The position numbers were made by a program, and so were the translations under genes. Below, piece after piece: positions 42,441 to 51,627 of a stretch of DNA of 64,000 nucleotides. The notes below the pieces were generated by a model, which saw nothing but the letters and a program-made list of their open reading frames with translations, was not told the origin of the DNA and did not search any database. The stretch is from Chitinophagaceae bacterium (GTDB taxonomy: Bacteria; Bacteroidota; Bacteroidia; Chitinophagales; Chitinophagaceae). The stretch's first letter is position 1; every line of letters begins with the position of its first letter. The DNA is taken from NCBI GenBank assembly GCA_016720745.1, contig JADKKA010000019.1, positions 124,001 to 188,000 of the forward strand, written 5' to 3'.

Positions 42441-43982
42441 TTACAACGGTATATTCCCATGTTTCTTCCTCGGCCTTTTCGCCACTTTGTTCTCCAGCAT
42501 CGCAAAAGACTTGATGAGTTTTTTCCGGGTTTCCCTGGGTTCTATCACTTCATCAATAAAGCCACGCTCAGCAGCGGTATATGGATTGGCAAATAATGCG
42601 GCATACTCTGCTTCTTTCTCCAGTAATTTTTTTGCCGGATCTTCCGCCGCAGCGATTTCATTTTTGAAAATAATTTCACTGGCGCCCTTGGCACCCATCA
42701 CAGCAATCTCCGCACCGGGCCAGGCATAGTTCATATCGGCACCGATATGTTTGGAGTTCATCACATCATAAGCACCACCATAGGCTTTACGCGTAATTAC
42801 AGTTACCCTGGGCACTGTTGCTTCACTTAATGCATACAGTAGTTTTGCCCCATTTGTAATGATGCCATGCCATTCCTGATCGGTGCCCGGCAAAAAGCCC
42901 GGCACATCCACCAATACCAGCAATGGAATATTAAAGCAATCGCAGAACCTGGTGAAGCGGGCCCCCTTGCGGGAACTTTCAATATCCAGTACACCGGCCA
43001 GACTCATCGGCTGATTGGCCACAATACCAATACTTCTGCCTGCCAGTCTTGCAAAGCCTACCACAATATTGTCGGCGTAATCCTTATGTATTTCAAAAAA
43101 GATTCGGTATCGCAGATCCCTTCAATCACTAATCGCATATCATAAGGCTGGTTGGCACTTTCCGGTACGATGGATTCCAACTGTTCCCTGGTTTCATCAC
43201 CCAGTTCAAAAGGAAGTTTGGGTAAAACATCCTCACAGTTCTGCGGCATATAACTCAGCATCTTTTTCACCTGACGAATACAATCCACATCATTGAGGGC
43301 GGTTAAATGGGTTACGCCTGATTTAGTCGAGTGAGTAGACGCACCACCCAGTTCTTCGGCACTCACTTCTTCATTGGTAACCGTCTTTACCACATTGGGT
43401 CCCGTTACAAACATATAACTGGTATTCTCTACCATGATCGTAAAGTCAGTCATGGCCGGTGAATACACCGCACCTCCGGCACAGGGCCCCATAATTGCAG
43501 AGATCTGCGGAATCACTCCGGATGCCTGCACATTCCTGTAAAAGATATCTGCATAGCCACCCAATGATCGTACACCTTCCTGTATCCTCGCCCCACCAGA
43601 ATCATTAAGACCAACCATAGGTGCACCGGTCTTCATGGCCATATCCATGATGCGACAAATTTTTTCGGCATGGGTTTCCAGAAAGTGCACCACCAAATAC
43701 GGTGAAGTCCTGCGCAAATACATACACCAGTCTGCCATTCACGGTTCCATATCCGGTAACCACGCCATCTCCATAAAATTGCTGGGTCTCCATGCCAAAA
43801 TCTTTTGTTCGATGGGTGACTAATGCCCCGATTTCTTCAAAAGAACCGGGATCCATCAGCAACATCACTCTTTCCCTGGCGGTCAGCTTTCCTTTTTTAT
43901 GCTGGGCTTCGATGCGTTTTACACCACCACCTTCTTTGCCGGCTTCCAGTTTGTCGCGGAGTATTTGGGATTTTGATTTCAT
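42441..43982 (-). pseudogene. pccB: Acyl-CoA (propionyl-type) carboxylase carboxyltransferase subunit, two frameshifts
   Basis: A ~513-residue carboxyltransferase that moves CO2 from biotin to an acyl-CoA. It begins MKSKSQILRDKLEAGKEGGGVK. It breaks first at about 43678 (one extra base; FGGALS should continue ETHAEKICRIMDMA). It breaks again at a six-A run, 43095-43100 (one base missing; ICDTESF should continue FEIHKDYADNIVVGFARLAG). Joined, it is full length with the acyl-CoA-binding GLNDSGGARIQEGV, GPCAGGAVYSPA and the C-terminal GVLDIESSRKGARF and VDVPGFLPGTDQEW. Both breaks are in homopolymers, so sequencing error is the first suspect; otherwise the complex is dead. It is the last gene of the operon with accC and the biotin carrier gene. 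Confidence 0.85.
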
Positions 43983-44309
43983 TTTAGTGGGAATTTGGTA
44001 TTTGATATTGGGAATTAGGTATTGCTTGCGGATATTAGCGAAGGTGGGATATTGGGATATTGAAGTAAGATATTTTGGTCTCCGATACTTTGATAAATTC
44101 TATTGTGTTTTAGAAAATTTAAAGCAATTGATAACACAACTTAGCCTAAGTTTAAATCAAAAGGAAATCCGCCTGACTTCATCAGCTGTTTTAATTTTGC
44201 ATTTTGTATTCATTTTTTGTTTCCCCATAGGGGTCCTTTGGACTTGTATCTTGTTTCTTTTTTGCTTCTTGTCTCTTGTTCTTTTGCCTTTGTGTCTTTT
44301 GTTTTTTCT
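43983..44309. other. 327-base gap with word runs between accC and pccB
   Basis: No gene supported. Next to the pccB start are GGTATTTGATATTGGGAATT-type words (about 43990-44080). Next to the accC stop is a TTGTTTCTTTTTTGCTTCTT run (about 44240-44309), in which 'TTGTTTC', 'CTTCTTG' and 'TTTTG' recur and whose last base abuts the stop codon. The middle is AT-rich without structure. Confidence 0.6.
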
Positions 44310-45785
44310 CTAGTGTGCCAATCGCCTCTTCCAACTTGTCGATTTATTCTCCACTGGCCGCAGCATTTTTTGCTGCTCCATCCAGTAATGAAGGGCCGCT
44401 AATGCAGCTATTTCGGCCGCGTCTTTTTGTTTCTCCATTATTTTTTCCGGTGAGTAATAATTTTTTACAAAATGCGTATCGAAATGTCCGCTGATAAATG
44501 CTTCATGTTCGAATACAAAACTGCCAAAGGGCAGGGTGGTGCTGAGGCCTTCTATTTTATAATCCTTGATGGCTTCCAGCATTTTCTGTATCGCTTCGGT
44601 ACGGTCCTTTCCATGTGTCACCAGTTTGGCAATCATCGGATCATAATAAATCGGCATGGGCATTCCTTCCCGGTACCCATCATCCACCCGGATGCCTTCA
44701 CCAGTTGGTTTGCTATAGCGTGTTAAAGTGCCAATGGAAGGAAGAAAATTATTCAGGGGATCTTCGGCATAGACCCTAAGTTCCAGTGCATGTCCGTTGA
44801 TATGGATATCCTCCTGTTGATAACGAAGTTTTTCCCCTCTGGCGATCCGGATCTGTTCTTCCACCAGGTCGATCCCGGTGATCATTTCTGTAACCGGATG
44901 TTCCACCTGCAGGCGGGTATTCATTTCCAGAAAATAAAAGTTCAATTTATCGTCCATTAAAAACTCCACCGTACCTGTGCTGGTATAATTGCAGGACTTC
45001 GCCACCATTACAGCTGCTTCACCCATTTGTTTTCTTAATTCGGGGGTGAGGATGGAGGATGGTGATTCTTCCACTACTTTCTGGTGTCTTCTTTGAATAC
45101 TACATTCTCTTTCGAATAAATGAATAGTATTGCCATACTGATCGGCCAGTACCTGTATTTCAATATGCCGGGGAGAGCTCACATATTTTTCGATAAACAC
45201 GGATCCGTCACCAAAAGAAGATTTCGCTTCACTGATGGCCCGCTCCATTTGTTCTTTCATGTCTTCCGGCTTTTCCACCACCCGCATTCCTTTTCCTCCA
45301 CCACCGGCGGAAGCCTTGATCAGGATGGGGTAACCAATCTGACTGGCAATTTCAATCGCCAATTCCACCTTATCAATGGCTTTGTCGATGCCCGGCACCA
45401 TGGGCACATTGTATTTCTTTACACTTTCCTTGGCAGCAAGCTTGGATCCCATGATCCGCATCGCTTCGGGGCCAGGGCCGATAAATTTGATACCGGCATC
45501 TTCCACCTGCTGGGCAAAGACAGCATTCTCACTGAGGAAACCATAACCGGGATGGATGCCATCCACACCCAGTTCTTTACAGGCGGCAATAATTTTATCA
45601 CCATTCAGATAGGATTGTGAGGAAGGTGCTGGTCCCAGGAAAACGGCTTCGTCGGCAAATAATACATGGGGCGATTGACGATCAGCTTCAGAATAAACGG
45701 CCACCGTCTTAATGCCCATGCGCCGGATGGTACGCATGATGCGAAGGGCAATTTCTCCACGGTTGGCGACGAGTATTTTTTTCAT
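44310..45785 (-). CDS. Biotin carboxylase subunit of an acyl-CoA carboxylase
   Basis: 491 residues. ATP-dependent carboxylation of biotin on the carrier protein. Order: N-terminal domain (KILVANRGEIALRIMRT), ATP-grasp with the glycine-rich loop KASAGGGGKGMRVV and ECSIQRRHQKVVEE, catalytic region MNTRLQVEHPVTE, and C-terminal domain (HALELRVYAEDP). Length is typical. Partners are the carrier protein gene 48 bases upstream and pccB downstream, so this complex is probably dedicated to propionyl-CoA or a branched acyl-CoA rather than to fatty acid synthesis. Confidence 0.93.
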   Translation of the reverse strand: MKKILVANRGEIALRIMRTIRRMGIKTVAVYSEADRQSPHVLFADEAVFLGPAPSSQSYLNGDKIIAACKELGVDGIHPGYGFLSENAVFAQQVEDAGIKFIGPGPEAMRIMGSKLAAKESVKKYNVPMVPGIDKAIDKVELAIEIASQIGYPILIKASAGGGGKGMRVVEKPEDMKEQMERAISEAKSSFGDGSVFIEKYVSSPRHIEIQVLADQYGNTIHLFERECSIQRRHQKVVEESPSSILTPELRKQMGEAAVMVAKSCNYTSTGTVEFLMDDKLNFYFLEMNTRLQVEHPVTEMITGIDLVEEQIRIARGEKLRYQQEDIHINGHALELRVYAEDPLNNFLPSIGTLTRYSKPTGEGIRVDDGYREGMPMPIYYDPMIAKLVTHGKDRTEAIQKMLEAIKDYKIEGLSTTLPFGSFVFEHEAFISGHFDTHFVKNYYSPEKIMEKQKDAAEIAALAALHYWMEQQKMLRPVENKSTSWKRRLAH

Positions 45786-45787
45786 GT

Positions 45788-45833
45788 TGAGAGAGGTATT
45801 GGGTAATGGGAATTAGTTATTGCACAGCAAATA
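45788..45833 (-). repeat. AATACC-type word run at the carrier-protein stop
   Basis: Plus strand GGTATTGGGTAATGGGAATT and so on, in the 48-base gap between accC and the biotin carrier gene; same vocabulary as the nuoK-side run at 9.5 kb. Confidence 0.55.
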
Positions 45834-46325
45834 TTAGTCGAGGGTAACGAGTACCTGGCCTTTTTCAACGGCCTGTCCCGCTTTTACTTTTACTTCCTTG
45901 ATCCGGGCATTGGCATGAATCAGGATACTGTTTTCCATCTTCATGGCTTCGAGAATAAGGATGCGGTCTCCTTCCAGTACTTCCTGTCCTTCGGTAACGG
46001 CAATCTCCAAAACCAGTCCGGGCATGGGTGCTTTGATTTCTTTGATATGTTTGGTACTGGCCGAGCTGAAACCGAGTTGGTCCAGCATCTGGTCCAGTTC
46101 GTCGCGGATTTCCACTTCAAAACTTTGCCCCTCTACTTCCACCGTCATTTTTTTGGCATTATTTTCTTCATGACTGATGGTACAATGAACCGATCGGTTT
46201 TGTTTCACGAGGTGGTACACGCCGGGTCCATTATTGATGAAGTCGGCCGCTGCTAATTCTTCCGGACTGATAGTAAACTGAAAGGCGCCGGCTTTTATGG
46301 CGAAGGGCTTGGGTTGGGTAGCCAT
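45834..46325 (-). CDS. Biotin carboxyl carrier protein of acyl-CoA carboxylase
   Basis: 163 residues; carries the swinging biotin between the carboxylase and the transferase. The biotin site is the Lys of ILEAMKMENS near residue 127. A long N-terminal region (about 1-90) precedes the biotinyl domain, which is larger than that of the fatty-acid AccB. Normal hammerhead residues (PMPGLV near 98, GQAVEKGQVLVTLD at the end). First gene of the three-gene operon; no clear promoter box seen within the 250-base gap upstream. Confidence 0.9.
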   Translation of the reverse strand: MATQPKPFAIKAGAFQFTISPEELAAADFINNGPGVYHLVKQNRSVHCTISHEENNAKKMTVEVEGQSFEVEIRDELDQMLDQLGFSSASTKHIKEIKAPMPGLVLEIAVTEGQEVLEGDRILILEAMKMENSILIHANARIKEVKVKAGQAVEKGQVLVTLD

Positions 46326-46537
46326 GGGAAAGGGTTTAAGGTAAGTTAAGCCAAATTTTGCAACCGGTAGTTGTATGGCTTAGTGGCAGCCGCAAGTTGA
46401 GGGATATTGATATGTATAAAAATGATAATACTCAACGTGGGCGGGAATATTGGTCAGGTGGGAGAGGACTCTTTCCCGGAAACATCAAAGAAGAAGAGGG
46501 AATTGAAATCTGAATATATTGTAATTGGTATAATAAA

Positions 46538-46570
46538 TTCCCCGGCTGCTAATGAAAACAGCCGGGGAAT
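46538..46570 (-). terminator. Hairpin/terminator after the SprB-repeat gene
   Basis: A 12-base stem ATTCCCCGGCTG / CAGCCGGGGAAT with a 9-base loop, 15 bases past the stop, followed by T-rich sequence on the minus strand (TTTATTATA). Confidence 0.65.
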
Positions 46571-46584
46571 GATTGTATAAGTGC

Positions 46585-49170
46585 TCAGTTCGATTTTTTC
46601 AGATCCTTTACATCCGGGTTTAATCCTGTTGGACCATTTCCTCCGGAGATAATTGTTTTGCAGTTATTCGAAATACAACTCACTTTAAACAGTAACATAT
46701 TGCCGCATTGTTTACCTCCGCAGATGGGAAACAATCGAATCAGCAGCGGGTCTTTTTCAGTATAGATCGATAAAGAAGTCTGGCCGGCCGGTATGATCAG
46801 GGTGGTTTCTATCCCGGATACAGTATTTCTTTTGACCAGTTTATAGCTGCTGGCACAACCTGTTGCACATTGGTAATTCAAATTAACCAGATTGATGGCC
46901 ACCTGGGCAGTATAGGTTGGAATGGGTGAATTAATTTGCAATGGAAGTATTTGGACAGGTTCATAGCGCCAGCTTCCATTTGGGTTTACATTAACGGCCT
47001 GGTATCCTGCACCCTTCCAGCGTCCATCACGGCAACAATCTTTTTCAATCCGGATCCTAATCGTACAGCTGTCACAGATTTGTAAACCACATCGGGCATA
47101 GTAGGTAACCAGGTAATCACCCGGGTTGGGAAAAGTTTGGGTGACAGGTGCCGGGTAGATGCCATCCAGGCTATTATCTGTGACTCCTTTTATTTTAACG
47201 GATACCTGTTTCAGACAAGGCTTTCCGTTTGTCTGAATTCCGCATTGATAACCGGCATCAAAAGTATAGGTAGAAAATTGGGTAAGCTTGTAAATAGAAT
47301 CACATTTCTTAATGGAAATTTTTGAAGCTGCTTCTAAGCCAATAGCCGTATTACCTGGTCCCTTTTTTTCAGTCGCAGGTGGTAGGATTGCTTCTTCCAT
47401 CATTTCTGCTTTATCCAACCTGCTTCTTTCCCAGCTGATTTCCCTGCCGGTCCATTTTCCGCCCAGGCAACAGTTTTGCGGACAGGGATTGATGCCAACA
47501 GTAAATGTTCTGCTGCTGCTGCAGCCTTTGCTGTCTTTTACGGTCACCTGGTATTGACCAGCCGGAATGCCTGTAATGCTACTGGTATTATAACTTGTTT
47601 GATTCCCGTTAAACAACCAGGTATAGGTATATGGACCAGTTCCCCCACCCGGGTTCGCCAAACTGATGGCTCCGGTTTGAGTAGTATTGCAGGTGAGGTG
47701 GGAGATGGATCCATTGAATTGAATTACAGACTGGATGTTTTGAATGGTTTCACCATCACTGTTTTCGCATCCGTTGGCATCTGTAACAATTGCTTCGTAG
47801 GCACCCGCGCCCAGACCAGTAATGGAAGTACCAGTTTGCCCAGCCATGACCACCCCGTTTTTCTTCCATTTAATCTGGTAAGGGGCTACACCACCGGAAG
47901 GAGTGATGCTAATAAATCCATTTTGATTGCTGCAATACTCATTGCTATGGCCTAGCGTAATAGCGAGATCAGAAGGCTGTGCATTAACCTGAAAAGTTTT
48001 TTCTGCAGTGCAACCATTCGCATCGGTTACTGTAACTGCATATGTTCCTGAAGCCAGCTGGCTGATATCCTGTTGTGTGCTGCCATTACTCCACTGGTAT
48101 GTAAAAAGCCCTGTTCCGCCATTGGTAGAAATATCTATTGCACCGTTTGGCTGACCGCATTTGGCTTCAGTGATGGTTTGGTCAATACTTAAATTGCAAT
48201 TGGAACAATAACAGAAACCGCCTACCAATGTGTACATGAGGTGCTGACCGCTTCCGCAAATTTTATTGGAAAATTCAATAGTTACATCCTGGTTATAGTA
48301 AGCGGAAAGATCAATTGATTCCAGGCTAAAGGCTTTCAGGCTGCGTGGGAAACCACATATACTTCTGGCTGGGCACCAATCAGGCTGACCGGGAGGCTGT
48401 GGCGGATCATTCGGAGAGCAGGGTCCGGGAGGCAGGCCGAGGCAGGTGGCTCCAACTGGTGCAATCAGTGCAGGGCAGTTTGCTTGAGTTGTTGTGCAGT
48501 TGAAACTATTATGTGATCGAAAGATGACGGGGCTATTATTCTGGTTATATACTTTTACTTCGAACGATGATGAGCATCCGCCCGATAAAAAAGCATACTG
48601 GTAGTAAAATATACAGTTAGCAACATCCACCCGGAATGTTTTTCGGATCAGGCGACCCTGCTTTGGACCGTTGCTAAATCCGGAATAGGGCAATGGGTCA
48701 AAGGCCAGGCCCATTACAGTCGGATTGCTGCCAGATGGCTGAATCGCGCAACCGGTATTTTGCAACAGGCTTCCCCAGGAAACCGCTGAGGGGTTGCAAA
48801 AGAAAATAATGTTAGATCCCGGGTATTGTAAGGGATTGTAAATCGCTGGGGTATTGGTACCGGCGGGTGTTCCAATTGTAGAGTATTGGTCCCATGGAGA
48901 TTGCGTGCCACAGGCTGCTGAAATATTTTCTATTGTGGTAGCTGAATTGGTATTCTTTAAAGGAATTTGTTTTTGTTTCACAGGAAGGACAAAAGCTGTG
49001 TCCAGATGTCGCTTGACCTGCTCTCCGGTGATTCCTCTTTTGGCCAGATCGGCACTGAGTTGCTCGCGTGTAACCGGAAGGTACTGGCCGGTTTTTTTCT
49101 GAGCGTGAGCCTGATTCCCCTGACAAACTAACCATAGGAGGAACGACCACAGGATGGTTTTATGCAACAT
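46585..49170 (-). CDS. Secreted Cys-rich protein with three SprB-type repeats
   Basis: 861 residues from the ATG giving MLHKTILWSFLLWLVCQGNQAHAQ, a clear signal peptide. Residues about 85-325 form a Cys-rich beta domain (20 or so Cys) with choice-of-anchor/lectin-like features (FRVDVANCIFYYQYAFL). About residues 327-555 hold three SprB repeats (GAIDISTNGGTGLFTYQWSN ... GTYAVTVTDANGC and two relatives). The C-terminal ~300 residues include two Cys-rich repeats with CRDGRWKGAGY / CLGGKWTGREI halves that resemble each other. No T9SS sorting tail is evident, so its export route beyond the periplasm is unclear. Downstream partner of the next gene (same strand, 113 bases). Confidence 0.8.
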   Translation of the reverse strand: MLHKTILWSFLLWLVCQGNQAHAQKKTGQYLPVTREQLSADLAKRGITGEQVKRHLDTAFVLPVKQKQIPLKNTNSATTIENISAACGTQSPWDQYSTIGTPAGTNTPAIYNPLQYPGSNIIFFCNPSAVSWGSLLQNTGCAIQPSGSNPTVMGLAFDPLPYSGFSNGPKQGRLIRKTFRVDVANCIFYYQYAFLSGGCSSSFEVKVYNQNNSPVIFRSHNSFNCTTTQANCPALIAPVGATCLGLPPGPCSPNDPPQPPGQPDWCPARSICGFPRSLKAFSLESIDLSAYYNQDVTIEFSNKICGSGQHLMYTLVGGFCYCSNCNLSIDQTITEAKCGQPNGAIDISTNGGTGLFTYQWSNGSTQQDISQLASGTYAVTVTDANGCTAEKTFQVNAQPSDLAITLGHSNEYCSNQNGFISITPSGGVAPYQIKWKKNGVVMAGQTGTSITGLGAGAYEAIVTDANGCENSDGETIQNIQSVIQFNGSISHLTCNTTQTGAISLANPGGGTGPYTYTWLFNGNQTSYNTSSITGIPAGQYQVTVKDSKGCSSSRTFTVGINPCPQNCCLGGKWTGREISWERSRLDKAEMMEEAILPPATEKKGPGNTAIGLEAASKISIKKCDSIYKLTQFSTYTFDAGYQCGIQTNGKPCLKQVSVKIKGVTDNSLDGIYPAPVTQTFPNPGDYLVTYYARCGLQICDSCTIRIRIEKDCCRDGRWKGAGYQAVNVNPNGSWRYEPVQILPLQINSPIPTYTAQVAINLVNLNYQCATGCASSYKLVKRNTVSGIETTLIIPAGQTSLSIYTEKDPLLIRLFPICGGKQCGNMLLFKVSCISNNCKTIISGGNGPTGLNPDVKDLKKSN

Positions 49171-49283
49171 TTTTTTTGTATTAGTACATGAAAGGATAAA
49201 GCTATTGCTTTGAATGGTTTGCTTCTTTGTTATTTTAAAGCAGCCGGTGGTGGATAACCAGCCGGCTGCCTTCAAGGGCATGC

Positions 49284-50156
49284 TTATTTCAGCAGAGTTA
49301 CATGTCCCAGGTATTCTACTTTTGATTCGGTGATTACCGGTTTAGCCATTTTGCCATTCACCGTTGTGAAGCTTACACACTGTGTTTGCCTGTAAGTTTC
49401 ACCACAGCATTTGATATAGTGCGTAATTCTTACACAGCTATTGTTGGGGAAGCCGGAGTAATTAATACCATAACCCGATGTTCCTTTGGTAAGACCAGTT
49501 CCCATATAAGGAATAAGGACACCTGCAGGATTGATGTATCCACCCCAGGATTTGGTATTGTTGAATTCTGTAAATGGAATGGGTGCACATGTATTACAGT
49601 TCGGATGCGTACCATTATACTGAATGCCCCACCAATGCTCGGTTCCCGGAACCTGGGTACTTGCATCGGGTATAGTATTGATGTTTACATAACCATTGCC
49701 GAGCAAAGTATAAGTGAAAGTAAATGATGGGTTGCAGACGGCTGGTTTTTCTACAGTAAATGTATATGTATTACTGGTCACCGCCTTTCCACACTGAAGT
49801 TTTAAAGTGATGGTATAGGTACCCGGACTGACCGGTGGGAATATGGTAATGCCATTTCCGTTTTGCTGAAAGTTGATAGTGGGATTCATAGACCAGCTGT
49901 ATTTAGCGCCGGCACAATCAGCTGTTACAAAACGGGCCGTATCTCCGCATTTTACAATTTTGGGTCCGCTGATCGGCGGCACCGGCAGGTTATAAGCGTT
50001 GTCACAACAGAAACACTTGGGAATATTGCTCAGCCCTTTTTGGGAAGCTAATTCCTTCATGTCAGTGTTTGCAAAATCTTTTTGTTTGATGTCTTGCTGT
50101 GCCATTCCTGCCACCGAAAAGACCAGCAGTGTAAAAGCCAGGATCATTTTTTTCAT
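49284..50156 (-). CDS. Secreted PKD-like Cys-rich protein of unknown function
   Basis: 290 residues from MKKMILAFTLLVFSVAGMAQ (signal peptide). Begins with a Cys pair region (KCFCCDNAYNLP), then a PKD/Ig-like domain (about 60-135: CGDTARFVTADCAGAKYSWS ... GTYTITLKLQCG). The second half, with PSFTFTYTLLGNGYVNINT and a C-terminal KPVITESKVEYLGHVTLLK, has more Cys. It shares a style with its downstream neighbour and may be its partner in a surface or periplasmic complex; that is inference. No known family assigned. Confidence 0.7.
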   Translation of the reverse strand: MKKMILAFTLLVFSVAGMAQQDIKQKDFANTDMKELASQKGLSNIPKCFCCDNAYNLPVPPISGPKIVKCGDTARFVTADCAGAKYSWSMNPTINFQQNGNGITIFPPVSPGTYTITLKLQCGKAVTSNTYTFTVEKPAVCNPSFTFTYTLLGNGYVNINTIPDASTQVPGTEHWWGIQYNGTHPNCNTCAPIPFTEFNNTKSWGGYINPAGVLIPYMGTGLTKGTSGYGINYSGFPNNSCVRITHYIKCCGETYRQTQCVSFTTVNGKMAKPVITESKVEYLGHVTLLK

Positions 50157-50409
50157 GATAACAATATTTATGGTGTTTTGCCTACTCTGTATGGTTTTCG
50201 GCTTCCCCGTTTTGCTTCTGACAGATTCGGTTGTTCCTGTCCATCCTGAAGCATGAAGCAAAAATGAGAACCGGTACCTGCTCTTTGGCAGGTGCTGGTA
50301 CTGTAAATAGTTGCCACTACTACTTTAAATATTCAGGTAGAAATACCTGCCACTATGCTTTAAAGCGTATATTAGTTTTACATCATTCTTCACCATCTAA
50401 AAAACGATT
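50157..50409. other. Divergent gap, possible control region for the 50.4-53 kb operon
   Basis: 253 bases between the divergent secreted-protein gene and the basic protein gene. Contains ACCTGC/GCAGGT arms (near 50275-50297 and 50335-50352) that could pair, and TTTTACATC-like AT-rich sequence near 50370; no exact TAnnTTTG box. Confidence 0.35.
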
Positions 50410-50955
50410 ATGGCAACAAAGAAAAAGGCAGTTTCAAAGCAGTTAAAAAAAGTAACCCGTAAAGTCAGCGTTCCTGCAGGCAAAAAGACAAGTGTAAAAA
50501 CTTCTTCAGGCTGGAAAATCGCCCAGGCAATTTCATTACAGGATCCGGATATATGGAGTACAAAGTCTCCGGGAGTTACAGTCAGTCATTTTATTGACTA
50601 TAAAACTGCCAGTAAGAGAGTAAAAAGAATGAATGATCGGAAGGCTGCCATTCCCAAAACTGCATTCATGCAACCTGAGCATATTGACAAGAAGATTATT
50701 CTTGACCTGTTGAAAAGGAAAGAAGTGGTGGGACTTCGTTTGTACTTTGGATTAAATGAGCATGACAAGGTAAGGATGATCCTGGTGGGGTATGATAAAG
50801 ATCACAACGATGTTTATGCAAAAAAACCCTCTTCGTTGAAAAACTCATTGTTAGCAAAGTCGGCTGATCCGGTTGGTGATGAAGATGGCGCTATCGATAT
50901 GGCACAGGGCTGCCCTTCCTATGGGTCTAATCCGGTCATACTCCCCGGTGGATAA
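50410..50955 (+). CDS. Basic protein of unknown function, first gene of a kinase operon
   Basis: 181 residues. The first ~33 residues are very Lys-rich (MATKKKAVSKQLKKVTRKVS). A soluble middle domain (about 35-135) contains SLQDPDIWSTKSPGV and LKRKEVVGLRLYFGLNEHDKVRMILVGYDKDH. The C-terminus ends in an unusual GCPSYGSNPVILPGG tail. No signal or membrane segment. I do not recognise the family. It sits 9 bases before a membrane protein gene that overlaps the histidine kinase, so it is probably co-expressed with that signalling pair and could be its output or sensor cofactor. Confidence 0.65.
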   Translation: MATKKKAVSKQLKKVTRKVSVPAGKKTSVKTSSGWKIAQAISLQDPDIWSTKSPGVTVSHFIDYKTASKRVKRMNDRKAAIPKTAFMQPEHIDKKIILDLLKRKEVVGLRLYFGLNEHDKVRMILVGYDKDHNDVYAKKPSSLKNSLLAKSADPVGDEDGAIDMAQGCPSYGSNPVILPGG

Positions 50956-50964
50956 TCTATTGAT

Positions 50965-51627
50965 ATGAATATCGATCTTACTTTTTTACTTTCAATGTCC
51001 TGTGTGCTTCCTTTGGTAGCATACCTGTTTATTAATCAGCGGGCAGATCGAAGGTATCTCCCGCTGATCATTGTGTTTTTATTGGCCCTGCTGATAGAAG
51101 CTAGCGTATATCTGAATATGAAATATTTTCATGTTAAACATGGAATGTATTCTTTATATACGATTGGCGTTTTACTCTGGACCTGGTTCTATCTGCTTTT
51201 TTTCCGGAACATGCAGGTGATCAGATACAAGAGGACATCGTATGTATTATTCTGCGCTCTTCTGCTACTGATCTTTTGTAATGGAGTGCTTCTTTACAGG
51301 AAAGAAAATTTCTTCAATTTCTTCCGGATTGGTGTCGTGTATGCAGTTCTCATGCTTTTCTTTTATGTAAATTTATTCAGCCGGCAAATATTATCTCAAG
51401 CCAGTGATCTGTTACGAAACCCGCTTTTTTATATTGGGCTGGCTGGGGTGAGCTTTCATGCTTTTTATATTTTTACAGGCACAATCACATTATTAAAATT
51501 ATCAGATGGCGGCTTCATGAATGCCGTTCAGGATATCATGAAATGGGTAAATGCTATTAGTTATCTCATCTTTGCTATTGGAATATTATGGATCCCGCAA
51601 ACAAAGACCTCTATCAAATCATCCTGA
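50965..51627 (+). CDS. Multi-pass membrane protein overlapping the kinase gene
   Basis: 220 residues with about six or seven hydrophobic segments spaced through the whole length (for example 3-22, 30-50, 65-80, 92-112, 126-145, 158-182, 195-213), short loops, and an Arg/Lys-rich turn after the first segment. No known motif is visible. The stop is 40 bases inside the histidine kinase gene, so translation is coupled. The kinase has almost no sensor of its own, so this protein is a good candidate for its membrane sensor. That is inference; a permease is the alternative. Confidence 0.7.
   Translation: MNIDLTFLLSMSCVLPLVAYLFINQRADRRYLPLIIVFLLALLIEASVYLNMKYFHVKHGMYSLYTIGVLLWTWFYLLFFRNMQVIRYKRTSYVLFCALLLLIFCNGVLLYRKENFFNFFRIGVVYAVLMLFFYVNLFSRQILSQASDLLRNPLFYIGLAGVSFHAFYIFTGTITLLKLSDGGFMNAVQDIMKWVNAISYLIFAIGILWIPQTKTSIKSS

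Noticed and set aside
44100..44309. Plus-strand frame opposite the accC end
   Set aside because: Very T/F/L-rich, arising from the TTGTTTC word run; no signal of selection.
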